64,000 bases of DNA from Verrucomicrobiota bacterium (GCA_022711435.1 JAKLFB010000008.1:1-64000), one strand, 5' to 3'; shown: positions 27,787 through 36,613, counted from the first letter of the stretch. A program made the numbers and translations. The notes: generated by a model not told the origin, from the sequence alone.

Positions 27787-28074
27787 ATGGCTAAACCTCT
27801 GACCAAATCCGCCATTGCTGCCACGATCGCCGACAAGGTGCAAATCAGCAAGAAACAGGCGGTGGCCACGCTCGATCTGCTGGCGGAGCTGGCTTACAAG
27901 AATGCCAAGAACACCTTCACGCTGCCCGGCATCGGCAAGCTGGTCCTCGTGAATCGCAAGGCGCGCATGGGACGCAATCCCGCGACGGGCCAGGCCATCA
28001 AGATCCCGGCCAAGAAAGTGGTGAAATTCCGCGTTGCCAAGGCAGCCAAGGACGCCATCCTGGGCGCGAAGTAA
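27787..28074 (+). CDS. HU/IHF-family DNA-binding protein
   Basis: A 95-residue nucleoid-associated protein that bends DNA as a dimer. The order is the standard one: an N-terminal helical dimerisation part (about 3-45), the GIGKLVLVNRKARMGRNPATG beta-arm leading to the DNA-contacting arm (about 55-75), and PAKKVVKFRVAKAAKDAI at the end. Length fits the family (90-99). The start at 27787 has no clear Shine-Dalgarno sequence. A canonical terminator follows (28093-28127), so it is probably monocistronic and well expressed. The arm sequence identifies HU/IHF but not which one. Confidence 0.95.
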   Translation: MAKPLTKSAIAATIADKVQISKKQAVATLDLLAELAYKNAKNTFTLPGIGKLVLVNRKARMGRNPATGQAIKIPAKKVVKFRVAKAAKDAILGAK

Positions 28075-28092
28075 CCTCGGCGGATCCACACC

Positions 28093-28127
28093 AGGCACTC
28101 TGGGAGCCAGAGTGCCTTTTTTGTTTT
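28093..28127 (+). terminator. Rho-independent terminator after HU
   Basis: A perfect 11-bp stem, AGGCACTCTGG at 28093-28103 with CCAGAGTGCCT at 28107-28117 and a 3-nt GAG loop, is followed by a T-rich tract starting at 28117. It starts 19 bp after the hup stop codon. Confidence 0.93.
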
Positions 28128-28146
28128 CCCGCCCCGGCTCGCTTGT

Positions 28147-29130
28147 ATGGCCACGGATCCGCCTTTCCGGCGTTGCGCTGTTGTCGGCTGCGGCGCCCTG
28201 GGCAGCTATTACGGGGCCCGACTCGTCCAAGCAGGCGCGAACGCTCATTTCCTCCTCCGCTCCGATTATGATGCCGTCCGGCTCTCGGGCGTCCGCATCG
28301 AAAGCTATCTGGGCGATTTCCATGTCTGGCCCCGATGCGCCCGGTCCGCCGCCGAGATCGGCGAGGTCGATCTGGTTCTCATCGGGCTGAAGACCACTGC
28401 CAACGACCAGTTCGCAGCCCTCCTCCCGCCCTTGGTCGGGCCGCAAACGCTGGTCGTCACCCTCCAGAATGGTCTGGGCAATGAGGCGCGCCTCTCCGCG
28501 CTATTCGGCCCCCGCAACATCCTGGGCGGTCTCTGCTTCGTCTGCCTGAACCGGCTCGCTCCCGGCCGCATCCACCATAGCGCCCATGGGAATATTGTCC
28601 TGGGCGAATACCAGCGTGCGGCCGCCGATCGCACGCTCGCACTCGCGGAGTTCTTTCGTCAGGCGCATGTGCCTTGCGAGGTCACGGACGATCTTGAACG
28701 CGCGCATTGGGAGAAGCTGGTCTGGAACGTCCCGTTCAACGGGCTGGGTGTGGCGGGCGCGGCTGGATGGCGGGCCCTCGAGTCGGGCGCTGTGCCTGCC
28801 GGGATCGGCCGCGGGGCATGCCTGCCGACCGACCGTCTCCTGAGCCATCCCGGCTGGACCCGGCTGGCTCGGGATCTCATGCTGGAAATCATCCGCACCG
28901 CCGCCGCGTTCGGCCACGCCATCCCGGAGTCGTGCGCGGATCTCAATATCGAGCGCACCCGAGTGATGGGCAGCTATCGGGCTTCGACCCTGATCGATTT
29001 CGAGCGCGGCCAGCCGATCGAGATCGAGAGCCTCTTCCTCGAACCCTACCGCCGCGCCTGCCAGGCTGGGGTTCCTGTCCCCCGCCTGGCCGCCCTGGTC
29101 AGCGTCCTGCACCAGCTCGATCGGCTCTGA
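28147..29130 (+). CDS. Ketopantoate reductase-like (PanE/ApbA) protein
   Basis: A 327-residue NADPH-dependent reductase. The N-terminal Rossmann motif is VVGCGALGSYYG at about 12-23, LGLKTTANDQ/LIGLKTTA is the second binding segment, and the helical C-terminus contains EKLVWNVPFNGLG with the conserved Lys and Asn. PanE makes pantoate for coenzyme A; the family also has homologues with other 2-oxo acid substrates, so pantoate is likely but not proven. ATG 28147 lies close to the HU terminator, so it probably has its own promoter. The next oxidoreductase begins 165 bp downstream. Confidence 0.8.
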   Translation: MATDPPFRRCAVVGCGALGSYYGARLVQAGANAHFLLRSDYDAVRLSGVRIESYLGDFHVWPRCARSAAEIGEVDLVLIGLKTTANDQFAALLPPLVGPQTLVVTLQNGLGNEARLSALFGPRNILGGLCFVCLNRLAPGRIHHSAHGNIVLGEYQRAAADRTLALAEFFRQAHVPCEVTDDLERAHWEKLVWNVPFNGLGVAGAAGWRALESGAVPAGIGRGACLPTDRLLSHPGWTRLARDLMLEIIRTAAAFGHAIPESCADLNIERTRVMGSYRASTLIDFERGQPIEIESLFLEPYRRACQAGVPVPRLAALVSVLHQLDRL

Positions 29131-29295
29131 ATATCAGGGCAATTCGGTTTGCCCAAGAGCGCTTCGAGCTGGATCAAGACTCCGGGCAGGTTCAGACGCC
29201 ATGGAGGCGCTGCCCTGCCGATTCCGGCCTTGATTCCGGGCGGGCGGGGGCTACCATGCGAGCCGAGCATCATCAACCGACAACCCGATTATTGC

Positions 29296-30618
29296 ATGAC
29301 TGACTTGAGGATCCTTTCACGCCGCGCGTTCCTCGGGCGCGGCGCCGCCGCCATTCTGGCCGCCCGCTTGTCGCCCGAGATTGCCGGTCCGGGCGTTTTG
29401 GCCGCGAACGGCCAGCCGGGAGCCAACGATCGAATTCAGCTCGGCGCCATCGGGGTTGGACGGCAGGGGGGCGGTCTCGTCTCGATGTTCGCCCGGCTGA
29501 AGAGCGCCCGGTTTACCGCGATCGCCGATGTCAATCTGCCTCGCGCCCGGGAGGTGGCCCAACCGCTCGGGGCCCAGGTCTTTCAGGATTACCGCCAGCT
29601 GCTCGAACGCAAAGACGTCGACGCGGTGATCACCGCCACGCCCGAGCAGTGGCGGGTTTTCATCTGCCTGGATGCATGCCAGGCCGGCAAAGACCTCTAC
29701 GTTGAGAAGCCGATGAGCCTGACCATTCGGGAGGGGCGTCTGATCGTGCAGGCGGCGCGCAAGCATCAGCGGATCTTTCAGACCGGCAGCCAGCAGCGGT
29801 CCATGGAGCCTAACCGGCATGGCTGCGAGCTGATCCGAAACGGCCGAATTGGGCGGATCCAGCGGGTGGTTGCCTACAACTATCCCAGCCCTTGGGAATG
29901 CAGGCTTCCCGCGCAGCCGGTGCCCGCCGGCCTCGATTGGGACCGCTGGTGCGGCCCCGTCGAACCCGTCGCCTATCACCTCGACATCCAAACCCCGCGC
30001 GCCAATCCCGGCTGGCTTTCCTGCTGGCAGTTCTCTGGCGGAGAGATGACCGGCTGGGGAAGCCACGGCTTCGATCAGGTCCAATGGGCGCTCGGCCAGG
30101 ACGAAGGCGGACCGATCGAGGTCTGGACGGACGGCCCGCCCCTCCGGCGCCCTGTCTATTCAGCTCCCGAAAGCCGGGAGCGCGGCGATGGCATTTGCCG
30201 GCAGCCCAAGCTCTTTTTCCGATACCCGGGCGACATTGTCATGGAGCTGGGCAACGGCCCCGCCGGCGGCGCAGTCTTCTTCGGCGAGAAAGGCAAGATC
30301 ACCATCGACCGCGCCATGTGCAAGTCCGACCCCGAGGAGCTCGCCGAGGAGCCGCTTCCCGCCGGCGCCCTCCGCCTCTACCGCTCCAATCATCACCAGC
30401 AGAACTGGCTCGATTGCATCCGCTCCCGCAAACCGCCCATCGCCGATGCCGAGACCGGGCATCGGTCCGCCACCGTTTGCCACCTCGGCAATATCGCCCG
30501 GCTTCTGGGACGCCGTCTGAAATGGGATCCCGCCCGCGAGCTCTTCGACGACGCAGAAGCCAACAGCCTGCTCGACCGCCCGCGCCGCAAAGGATACGAG
30601 CTGCCCGCATCGGTGTAA
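29296..30618 (+). CDS. Tat-exported Gfo/Idh/MocA family oxidoreductase
   Basis: A 440-residue exported dehydrogenase-like protein. ATG 29296 starts a short Tat leader with RRAFLGRGAAAILAA; the frame is open to 29149 but without a sensible leader. The cofactor loop IGVGRQGGGLVS and a full EKP motif (YVEKPMSLTIREGRL) are present. The substrate domain includes WGSHGFDQVQWALGQDEGG, close to the same block in the 3083-4369 protein (WGAHHFDIIQWALGQDD), and QRSMEPNRHGCELIRNGRIG also parallels it, so the two are likely distant paralogues. It is followed by a bidirectional terminator. Substrate unknown. Confidence 0.88.
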   Translation: MTDLRILSRRAFLGRGAAAILAARLSPEIAGPGVLAANGQPGANDRIQLGAIGVGRQGGGLVSMFARLKSARFTAIADVNLPRAREVAQPLGAQVFQDYRQLLERKDVDAVITATPEQWRVFICLDACQAGKDLYVEKPMSLTIREGRLIVQAARKHQRIFQTGSQQRSMEPNRHGCELIRNGRIGRIQRVVAYNYPSPWECRLPAQPVPAGLDWDRWCGPVEPVAYHLDIQTPRANPGWLSCWQFSGGEMTGWGSHGFDQVQWALGQDEGGPIEVWTDGPPLRRPVYSAPESRERGDGICRQPKLFFRYPGDIVMELGNGPAGGAVFFGEKGKITIDRAMCKSDPEELAEEPLPAGALRLYRSNHHQQNWLDCIRSRKPPIADAETGHRSATVCHLGNIARLLGRRLKWDPARELFDDAEANSLLDRPRRKGYELPASV

Positions 30619-30637
30619 GCGGATCCGATTTTGGAAC

Positions 30638-30672
30638 AAAAAAAGCCACGCCCGGAGGCGTGGCTTCTTTTT
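30638..30672. terminator. Bidirectional terminator
   Basis: A 10-bp stem, AAGCCACGCC (30643-30652) with GGCGTGGCTT (30657-30666), loop CGGA, is flanked by a 7-base A-run at 30638-30644 and a T-run at 30668-30672. It serves the oxidoreductase on + and, if real, the 52-residue gene on -. Confidence 0.9.
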
Positions 30673-30689
30673 GGGAATGTCTTGGCCGG

Positions 30690-30848
30690 TTATTTCTCGC
30701 CCGACCAATCGCTGGCGCGGATGATCTCCCGGATCTTCCGCCTTTCATAACGGTGTTTCTGAGGTTTCTCCGGCCGGTCGGCTACCTGCCGGAACGGGTG
30801 TTTGGGGTTATGGACAACCTCGTCCATCTGATCCAGAGGTTTGGTCAT
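30690..30848 (-). CDS. Small basic protein of 52 residues
   Basis: A 52-residue ORF, ATG 30848 to TAA 30690. The sequence MTKPLDQMDEVVHNPKHPFR leads into a Lys/Arg-rich helix-like segment (KPQKHRYERRKIREII) and ends DWSGEK. There is no signal peptide, cysteine or membrane segment. The composition is soluble and charged, unlike antisense shadows in this GC-rich window. Its stop is 18 bp from the bidirectional terminator, which would otherwise not need a strong hairpin on this strand. No Shine-Dalgarno sequence is seen. No known family is recognised. Confidence 0.5.
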   Translation of the reverse strand: MTKPLDQMDEVVHNPKHPFRQVADRPEKPQKHRYERRKIREIIRASDWSGEK

Positions 30849-31001
30849 ACGTTATTGGACCATGGTTAGAGTTCGCGCCCGAGGGCGTAGCACCCACCGG
30901 ATGGCACATCATCGCCTCCGGCAGCCCGCGGTCTCACGCGAAGCTTCACCGTCTCTTTTGACCGCATCCGTTATCCGGATGTTCAATCAGCCTGCAGACC
31001 C

Positions 31002-31430
31002 CTACCGCACGATGGGCTGTCCGGCCTTGGCCCAGGCCATGAGACCCCCATCGAGGTGGTACACCCGCTCGAAACGCAGTTCCTCGAACACCTTCAGGGC
31101 CTTCGAGCTTCGATGACCCGACCGGCAGTGGATCAAATACACCCCGTTCCGGTCGAGCGCGCCTACTCGCTCCTTGAACTGGGCATGATGGAGGTCGATG
31201 TTTCGCGCCCCGTGGATCCGGCCCTCCGCGAACTCCTCCGGCGTTCGAACATCCACGACGATCATGTCCGGGTTCTGCCGGATCAGCTCCGCTGCCTGAC
31301 GGGCATCCACGTCTCCGGAAGCGGATCCAATCGAGGATTGCCGGTCATGAGGGCCTCCGCGCCAATGGATTGATCCCGTTCCCGTTAAAGCCGCAATGAG
31401 CGCGCCTGCCGTCATCCATATTCGTTTCAT
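31002..31430 (-). CDS. Secreted single-domain rhodanese
   Basis: A 142-residue exported sulfurtransferase-like protein. A signal peptide covers about the first 20 residues (MKRIWMTAGALIAALTGTGS). The rhodanese fold follows, with VVDVRTPEEFAEGRIHGARNI at about 58-78 and the active-site Cys102 in HCRSGHRSS. Single-domain periplasmic rhodaneses of this type may relay sulfane sulfur or act on thiosulfate; its substrate is unknown. Its ATG (31430) overlaps the stop of the HEAT gene (ATGA), so it is coupled to it. The 153-bp stretch downstream (30849-31001) contains a CATCCG/CGGATG hairpin at 30965-30981 and nothing else recognised. Confidence 0.9.
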   Translation of the reverse strand: MKRIWMTAGALIAALTGTGSIHWRGGPHDRQSSIGSASGDVDARQAAELIRQNPDMIVVDVRTPEEFAEGRIHGARNIDLHHAQFKERVGALDRNGVYLIHCRSGHRSSKALKVFEELRFERVYHLDGGLMAWAKAGQPIVR

Positions 31431-32257
31431 TGTCGATTGGCTTCGATTTGCAGAACAGTGAGGGCGGCAGCTTGGCGAACCTGCGTGTCTGGATCATTGG
31501 TCAGCGTCCGCAAGCTGGGCAGGGCCTGAGTGGCCTGGATCCCGAACGCAGCCAGACCCTGGACCGCCGTGAGGCGCGCCCACGAATTGGTGTCTCCCAG
31601 CATCCCCGCCAGCGCAGGCACAGTCTTCTCCGGGGCGAGTCCCAAGGCGGCCAGGGTGGCCGCCGCCTGCACGCGCAGCAACAAATCGGGCGCCGCCATG
31701 CACCCGATCAGGGACGGAATGGCCGGTTCAGCTCCCAACCCTGCTTGGCGCAAGGCGCTGGCAGCCGAAAACCGCACGGCAAAATCCGAATGCCCCAGCG
31801 CGCGCGCCAGGCTCATGACCGCCTCCGGTCCAATCCCCACCAGCGCGCTTGCGACGAAACCCGGATTCGATCCCGATTGGAGCAGGCGCTCGAGATCCGG
31901 GATCGCTGGAACCGCGCTGGCGCCTAACAACCGGAAGGCCTGAACTGCCTGGTGGCGCGGATCCGGCTTGCGCTGCCCCAACCTGAGCCAGCGGGCGATG
32001 CGGCCCGGCGGCCGCCAGTTGGGCCAGGGCGGCCCCCGCTGCCCCACCAAAGCCACCATGGCCGGCAATGCATTCGTCCCCGCCTCGCGCAGCGCCGCCG
32101 CCGCCTCGGCATCCCGCGCGGTGCCGATCATGCGCAACCATGTCCGGATCGGATGGCCTCGGACCTCGGGTCCGGACGAGCGCATCGCCAGCAGTGCGAG
32201 CAGGACCAACCCCGCCAGGGCAGCCGCCCATCCCACCACCTCGCGACGGCTCCTCAT
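31427..32257 (-). CDS. Membrane-anchored HEAT-repeat protein
   Basis: A 276-residue protein with one N-terminal membrane segment (VVGWAAALAGLVLLALLA) and four to five HEAT/armadillo units such as AVQAFRLLGASAVPAIPDLERLL and RLTAVQGLAAFGIQATQALPSL. The helices are bi-alpha, with Pro-containing turns, as in solenoids that bind protein partners. No catalytic residues are visible. The stop overlaps the rhodanese start (ATGA), so both products are probably made in similar amounts. It is likely attached to the inner membrane with the repeats outside, but orientation is inferred. Confidence 0.8.
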   Translation of the reverse strand: MRSRREVVGWAAALAGLVLLALLAMRSSGPEVRGHPIRTWLRMIGTARDAEAAAALREAGTNALPAMVALVGQRGPPWPNWRPPGRIARWLRLGQRKPDPRHQAVQAFRLLGASAVPAIPDLERLLQSGSNPGFVASALVGIGPEAVMSLARALGHSDFAVRFSAASALRQAGLGAEPAIPSLIGCMAAPDLLLRVQAAATLAALGLAPEKTVPALAGMLGDTNSWARLTAVQGLAAFGIQATQALPSLRTLTNDPDTQVRQAAALTVLQIEANRQ

Positions 32258-32296
32258 CGGACTCGACCGCGCCTTTCGCGCCGGGTGCTCAAAGGG

Positions 32297-33208
32297 CTAC
32301 GCCGTGCCAGCCAGAGCCCGGTTCATTCGCTCGATGGCTTCGTCGATCTCCGCGGGGCTCTTGAATCCGATCACGACGGCGTCGATCTCCCGGCAGGCCA
32401 TGGCGAAGCGGATCGATTTCTCGCGGTCCTCGGGCTGGGTGAAGTCGCCATTGCCGATGATCTTCATGCCGATGACGCCCCGGCCTTTGGCATGCATGGC
32501 GCGGATCTGCTCGAGGACAGGCTCGATCTGGTTCCCGGGCTGATTCCAGCTCTCGGTGTCGCCATCGACGTGCTTGGCCTGCGGATTGACGCGGACCAGG
32601 TGCACCTGAGTCCAGCTCGATTCGGTTGCGGCGCGAAGGGCGGGCAGGCTGTGGCACGACACGCCCTTGAGCCGGATCCACTGCTTCTGTTGCGCCTCCT
32701 CGAACCCATCCATGATCCGCTTCATGTCCTCCGTCCAGTTGCCCCTGACCATGCAATGGATCAACAGGCTGTCGATGTAATCGGTCTGGAACGTTTTGCG
32801 GTGGCGGTCGATGGCTTCGAGGACGTTGGCCGGCTTGCCGGGCACCTTGGTCTGGAGAAACAGCTTCTCCCGGGGCAGGCCCTTGATCGCCCCGCCAATC
32901 CACTCGAAGGTCCGATATCCCTGCGCCGCGTCGATGTAGGTGATCCCGCGGTCATAAGCATATCGGATGAGGCGATGGAAGCCGTCCGCGCCCAGGGCGA
33001 ACTGGACCTGGCCGCTGTTGCTGCCCGTCCCGATTCCCAGACGCGAGATGCGCAGCCCGGTGCGGCCCAGCGGCACCTGATCGACCGCCGTCCGCCGGGG
33101 CGCATCCGACGATGCCGCCCGGGCCTGGCCGGATCCCAGGGAAACGGCTCCTGTCAACAGCGCCGCCTGCCCGAGGAAATCGCGGCGGCTCATGCGTTGT
33201 TTTTGCAT
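32297..33208 (-). CDS. Tat-exported aldo/keto reductase
   Basis: A 303-residue (beta/alpha)8 oxidoreductase of the aldo/keto reductase type, NADPH-dependent by family. It has a Tat leader (RMSRRDFLGQAALLTGAVSL) cut near residue 30. Visible elements are LGIGTGSNSG after strand 1, TYIDAAQGY carrying the catalytic Asp and Tyr positions, LFLQTKVPG with the catalytic Lys, and DSLLIHCM with the His. A C-terminal cofactor patch is suggested by VIGFKSPAEIDEAI. It is probably one of the exported AKRs common beside sugar-processing genes in this phylum. An alternative start is ATG 33193. Confidence 0.88.
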   Translation of the reverse strand: MQKQRMSRRDFLGQAALLTGAVSLGSGQARAASSDAPRRTAVDQVPLGRTGLRISRLGIGTGSNSGQVQFALGADGFHRLIRYAYDRGITYIDAAQGYRTFEWIGGAIKGLPREKLFLQTKVPGKPANVLEAIDRHRKTFQTDYIDSLLIHCMVRGNWTEDMKRIMDGFEEAQQKQWIRLKGVSCHSLPALRAATESSWTQVHLVRVNPQAKHVDGDTESWNQPGNQIEPVLEQIRAMHAKGRGVIGMKIIGNGDFTQPEDREKSIRFAMACREIDAVVIGFKSPAEIDEAIERMNRALAGTA

Positions 33209-33266
33209 AAGATCCTTTTATGTTCGCTCGATACGCAACCGAAGGTTCCAAAAAAGAACCGGCTTG

Positions 33267-35561
33267 TCAACCGGCCTCGATCCGCCACGGCACCTCGAAC
33301 ACCCGCACTGGCTGGGTGATGCCCTTGACGTGGACCGGCTCCAGCTCCCGGCATCGCGCCGCCAGCTCGGGATCGTTCTGCCGCAGATCGCTCAGGGTCG
33401 CCTCGCTGATGATGATGCGGCTGCGTCCGGACACGCCCTCGAGGCGGCTGGCCAGATTCACCTCGCGTCCGAAGACCGTGTAGTTGAGGATGTGCGCGTC
33501 CGAGCCCATCAACCCGACGGTGGCGATGCCGGTGTTCAGGCCGGTGCCCAGGGCGAGCAGCGGCAGCAGCGGCAGCTCCGGGCGCCCTTGTTCGAGGCGG
33601 GACCGGTTGGCCTCGATCCGGCGTTGATTCTCCCGCTCGCGCTCCTGGTTCAGTGCGGCGATCGCCTGCTGGGCGGCGCGCGCTGCCTGGACGCCCGCCA
33701 GCGCATGCCTTGGCTCGGGGACCGGCGCGCCCCAGAACGCCATCACGCAGTCGCCGATATACTTGTCCAGCGTTCCGCGATGCTGCTTGATGATATCCGC
33801 CACCCGGCCGAGGTAGAGGTTGACGGTGGCCAACAGCTCTGCGGCCTGTTCGCTGTAATGGTGCTCTGCCGCCTCGGCGCTCAGCTGGCGCGCGCGGACG
33901 TACTCCTCGGCCTGGGCCTGGCTCCGGTCCGTGAGCTCGGTGAACCCCCGCACGTCGGCGAAAAACACGGTGATTTGCCGCCGGGCGCCTCCCAGCCGGA
34001 GATGCTGGCTGCTCAGCAGCTCCTGCACCACCTCCGGCGCCACCATCTTCGAGAACACCGACCGGATGCGGCGCCGCTCCTGCTGCTCGAAGATGACCCG
34101 GTAGGTCACCATCGTGACATGCATCATCAGCAGAGCCCCGCCCACCGGCAAAACAACCGGCAGCCAAAACTGGCGCGCCGCCAGCAAATGGATTGACATC
34201 CCCACATAGCCGGCCGTCAGCAGCAGCACACAGACCGAGGCCCATGCCGCCCGCAAGGACCATGTCAGCCATGCTGCCAGCGCCCCCAGCACCAGGATCA
34301 AGACGGCCTCCATGCCGTAGGAATACGGCCGGATGAACCGGTTCAGAATCAGTGCGTTGGCGACGTTCCAATGCTGGCTCAGCCCGTAGGTGCGCGGGCT
34401 GATGGGGGTGGCCACCACATCGGTCAGGTCATTGCCGGTGGCGATGGATCCGACCACCACGATCTGGCCTGCAAAGGGCGCTGCCAGATCGTTCGTGTCG
34501 CCCGCTTCGCGAGACACATCCGCTGCCAGGAGCTGTTCGATGCCGGCCTTCGTCAGCCGGCTATCCCAGGGCGTCAGCCCCCAATCGAAATAGATGCGGC
34601 CTTCGCGATCCACCGGGATGATCCGGTATTGGCCTCCGGGCCCATGGAGGACGATCTCGCGCCGGCGAAGGTTGATCGAGGCTTTGTCCAGATCCAAGCC
34701 CATCGCGCGCGCCGCCAGGGCCAAGCCCAGGTTCCAGATCCGGCGATCCTCGAAGGCCGGTTCCCATCGAGGGCCTCCCCCCGCATCCTCCTCCTGGAGC
34801 ACCGTCTGCAGAAAGGTCGCGACCTCGAACCGGCCTTCGGCATCCAGCTCGATCTGCACCGCAATCCGATCCTCTTCGTCCTCCTTCAGCAAGATCCGTC
34901 CAGGGACGGTCACGGCGCGGTTCAAATCGCATCGCAGCAGCCGGGCGGCCCTTACAATATGCGGATGCCAAAGGCGGTAGTCCACGTAGGCGCGAGCTCG
35001 GCGGAGAACGCCGTCCGAATCGGCATCCGCCGACACATCGCCCGCCGCGCATGCGTTCGTAAAGAACAGAGGCGCTGGCGGCAGGCTCGCTCGCGCAGCC
35101 AGAAGCACATTGCCAGCGGCGCGCAGCTCCCGCGCAAGGAAGGCGTCGGAGCCGATGACCGAACCGCCGGGCTCGCCCACCGGCGGATGATCCGGGCGCA
35201 GCTCGCCCAGGAGGATATCGCAGCCGACGGCCAGCGCGCCTTGCCGAGCCAGCTCGCGGATCATCCTCCCGTAAACGTGCCGGGGCCAGTAGAGCCCGCA
35301 GCGGAATCCCAGGACGCCATCGTTGACAATCGCGATGCTGTCGTCGCTGATCAAGACCGCCGCAAGGTTCGTCGCGGCGGGCACGCCCCAGCGCTGCGCC
35401 TGGCGCATTCGCCAGTCGTAGGTCACTCGCTCGAACCGCTCCGGCAAATCGAATCCCACCCACCAGCGCGGCATCGCTTGCACCAGGCAGATCAACGCCA
35501 CGACGCCGCCGCCAATGATCCATGGCGTCCGCCTTGCTGACGCTGTCGGCTCCGAGGCCAT
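33267..35561 (-). CDS. CHASE2-domain membrane adenylate/guanylate cyclase
   Basis: A 764-residue class III cyclase, second in the window. The order is membrane helix (PWIIGGGVVALICLVQA), CHASE2 domain (about 40-430), three further membrane helices (about 440-510) and the cyclase domain from about 550. Motifs: FADVRGFTEL (metal Asp), DKYIGDCVMAFWG (Lys and metal Asp) and EVNLASR (Glu where the paralogue has Asp, plus Asn and Arg). It is longer in the sensor than the 21971 paralogue. ATG 35561 immediately follows the T-run of a terminator that closes the upstream FecR gene. CHASE2 and FecR genes are often found together, but the signal is unknown. Confidence 0.9.
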   Translation of the reverse strand: MASEPTASARRTPWIIGGGVVALICLVQAMPRWWVGFDLPERFERVTYDWRMRQAQRWGVPAATNLAAVLISDDSIAIVNDGVLGFRCGLYWPRHVYGRMIRELARQGALAVGCDILLGELRPDHPPVGEPGGSVIGSDAFLARELRAAGNVLLAARASLPPAPLFFTNACAAGDVSADADSDGVLRRARAYVDYRLWHPHIVRAARLLRCDLNRAVTVPGRILLKEDEEDRIAVQIELDAEGRFEVATFLQTVLQEEDAGGGPRWEPAFEDRRIWNLGLALAARAMGLDLDKASINLRRREIVLHGPGGQYRIIPVDREGRIYFDWGLTPWDSRLTKAGIEQLLAADVSREAGDTNDLAAPFAGQIVVVGSIATGNDLTDVVATPISPRTYGLSQHWNVANALILNRFIRPYSYGMEAVLILVLGALAAWLTWSLRAAWASVCVLLLTAGYVGMSIHLLAARQFWLPVVLPVGGALLMMHVTMVTYRVIFEQQERRRIRSVFSKMVAPEVVQELLSSQHLRLGGARRQITVFFADVRGFTELTDRSQAQAEEYVRARQLSAEAAEHHYSEQAAELLATVNLYLGRVADIIKQHRGTLDKYIGDCVMAFWGAPVPEPRHALAGVQAARAAQQAIAALNQERERENQRRIEANRSRLEQGRPELPLLPLLALGTGLNTGIATVGLMGSDAHILNYTVFGREVNLASRLEGVSGRSRIIISEATLSDLRQNDPELAARCRELEPVHVKGITQPVRVFEVPWRIEAG

Positions 35562-35592
35562 AAAAAAGCCCAGAGCCGACCGGCCCTGGGCT
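35562..35592 (-). terminator. Terminator between FecR gene and cyclase gene
   Basis: On the minus strand, AGCCCAG and CTGGGCT (35592-35586 with 35573-35567) form a stem extended by GCC/GGC across one mismatch, loop GGTC. A six-base T-run (35567-35562) follows, ending directly at the cyclase ATG (35561-35559). It could terminate the FecR transcript or attenuate readthrough into the cyclase. Confidence 0.75.
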
Positions 35593-35626
35593 AAAAACGC
35601 CGCGTGTGGCGGCCGCTGAGGTCTCT

Positions 35627-36388
35627 CTATGTTCCCTTCGGCAGCGGCGCGCTCGTCTTCGCCGGCTCGCTCGTGAGCGGCGATACATTCTTCTCGCCGG
35701 ACTCGATGATCCGGCTGGATTCGATCAGGATATCCTGCGGGGCCAGCCGAGGCTGCAGCGGCCAGACGGCGCTCGGATCCATCGGCACCACCGACGGCTC
35801 GCCTTCCGGATCGACCGGCGGAACCCAAACCTCGCCCTCGTTCACGTCCTTGTCGTAGGTCTTGCCCTGCGGCGTGGTGTATCGGATGAATGCCGATCCC
35901 TCATAGATGCGGGTCGAGCCCGGGTACTCGATGTCGAAGCGGCATCCGCGAATCGCAACCACGCCGTCGGGCTTGCGGACGAAATACTTCGAGACCTCGT
36001 TTTTCTTCAGCTCGCCCAGGATCCGGCCGTTCGCCAGATAATGCCGCGTCTCGAACACCGTCTCCACGCCCGTCTCGTCAAAATTCAATTTCTCGAGCGT
36101 GAGCACGGTGTTGGCCATGATCCGGAGAAACTTGCCGTTCTTCTTGAGGTCCAAATCCACGGAAGAATCGGATTCGGTCTTGATCACAGTCCCTTCCGCG
36201 AGCACATCCTTCTCGTGCAGTGCCGTCCAGGCGCCGCCCGGCACCTGGTATTGGGCAACGCCCTTGACCGCGGTGACGACGGCCTGGCCTGGCTGAGGAG
36301 CGCCATAAACGGAAATCGCCAAAACCGTGAACGCCACGGCGACACCACGGACCGCCCACCCGGAGAACAAGTTGCCGACGTGTTTCAT
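35627..36388 (-). CDS. FecR-domain secreted protein
   Basis: A 253-residue exported protein. A signal peptide (VRGVAVAFTVLAISVYGA) precedes a FecR domain at about 35-180 (VKGVAQYQVPGGAWTALHEK, DGVVAIRGCRFDIEYPG), a beta-helical module known from iron-citrate sensing and, in many other bacteria, as an unattached envelope domain. There is no anti-sigma transmembrane part, so this is not a classic FecR regulator. The C-terminal about 60 residues are proline-rich. A near-consensus promoter (36434-36461) and GGAG seven bases before ATG (36396-36399) support the start. A terminator and the CHASE2 cyclase follow. Confidence 0.88.
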   Translation of the reverse strand: MKHVGNLFSGWAVRGVAVAFTVLAISVYGAPQPGQAVVTAVKGVAQYQVPGGAWTALHEKDVLAEGTVIKTESDSSVDLDLKKNGKFLRIMANTVLTLEKLNFDETGVETVFETRHYLANGRILGELKKNEVSKYFVRKPDGVVAIRGCRFDIEYPGSTRIYEGSAFIRYTTPQGKTYDKDVNEGEVWVPPVDPEGEPSVVPMDPSAVWPLQPRLAPQDILIESSRIIESGEKNVSPLTSEPAKTSAPLPKGT

Positions 36389-36433
36389 AGTAAAGCTCCA
36401 ATATATTTGCGTTTGATCAATATACCGATGCTC

Positions 36434-36461
36434 ATTCTAGGTTTGAGCGGTGAAAAGTCAA
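36434..36461 (-). promoter_or_regulatory. Promoter of the FecR-domain gene
   Basis: On the minus strand, TTGACT (36461-36456) and TAGAAT (36439-36434) have a 16-bp spacer, 45 bp upstream of the ATG at 36388. This is the best sigma70-type match noticed in the window. Confidence 0.7.
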
Positions 36462-36613
36462 CCGCATAATTCGATTTTCCTTCGTCCATTTTCCGCCCGA
36501 ATTGCGCCCGCTTTGACTCGCGGCCTCAAAGTCCTGGATGGAAGGCGTCTTTTCCTGCAAGTCGCCTCCGCGGGATCGAGCGCCCGGTGGCATCCTTTTC
36601 CGCGCATCGCCCT

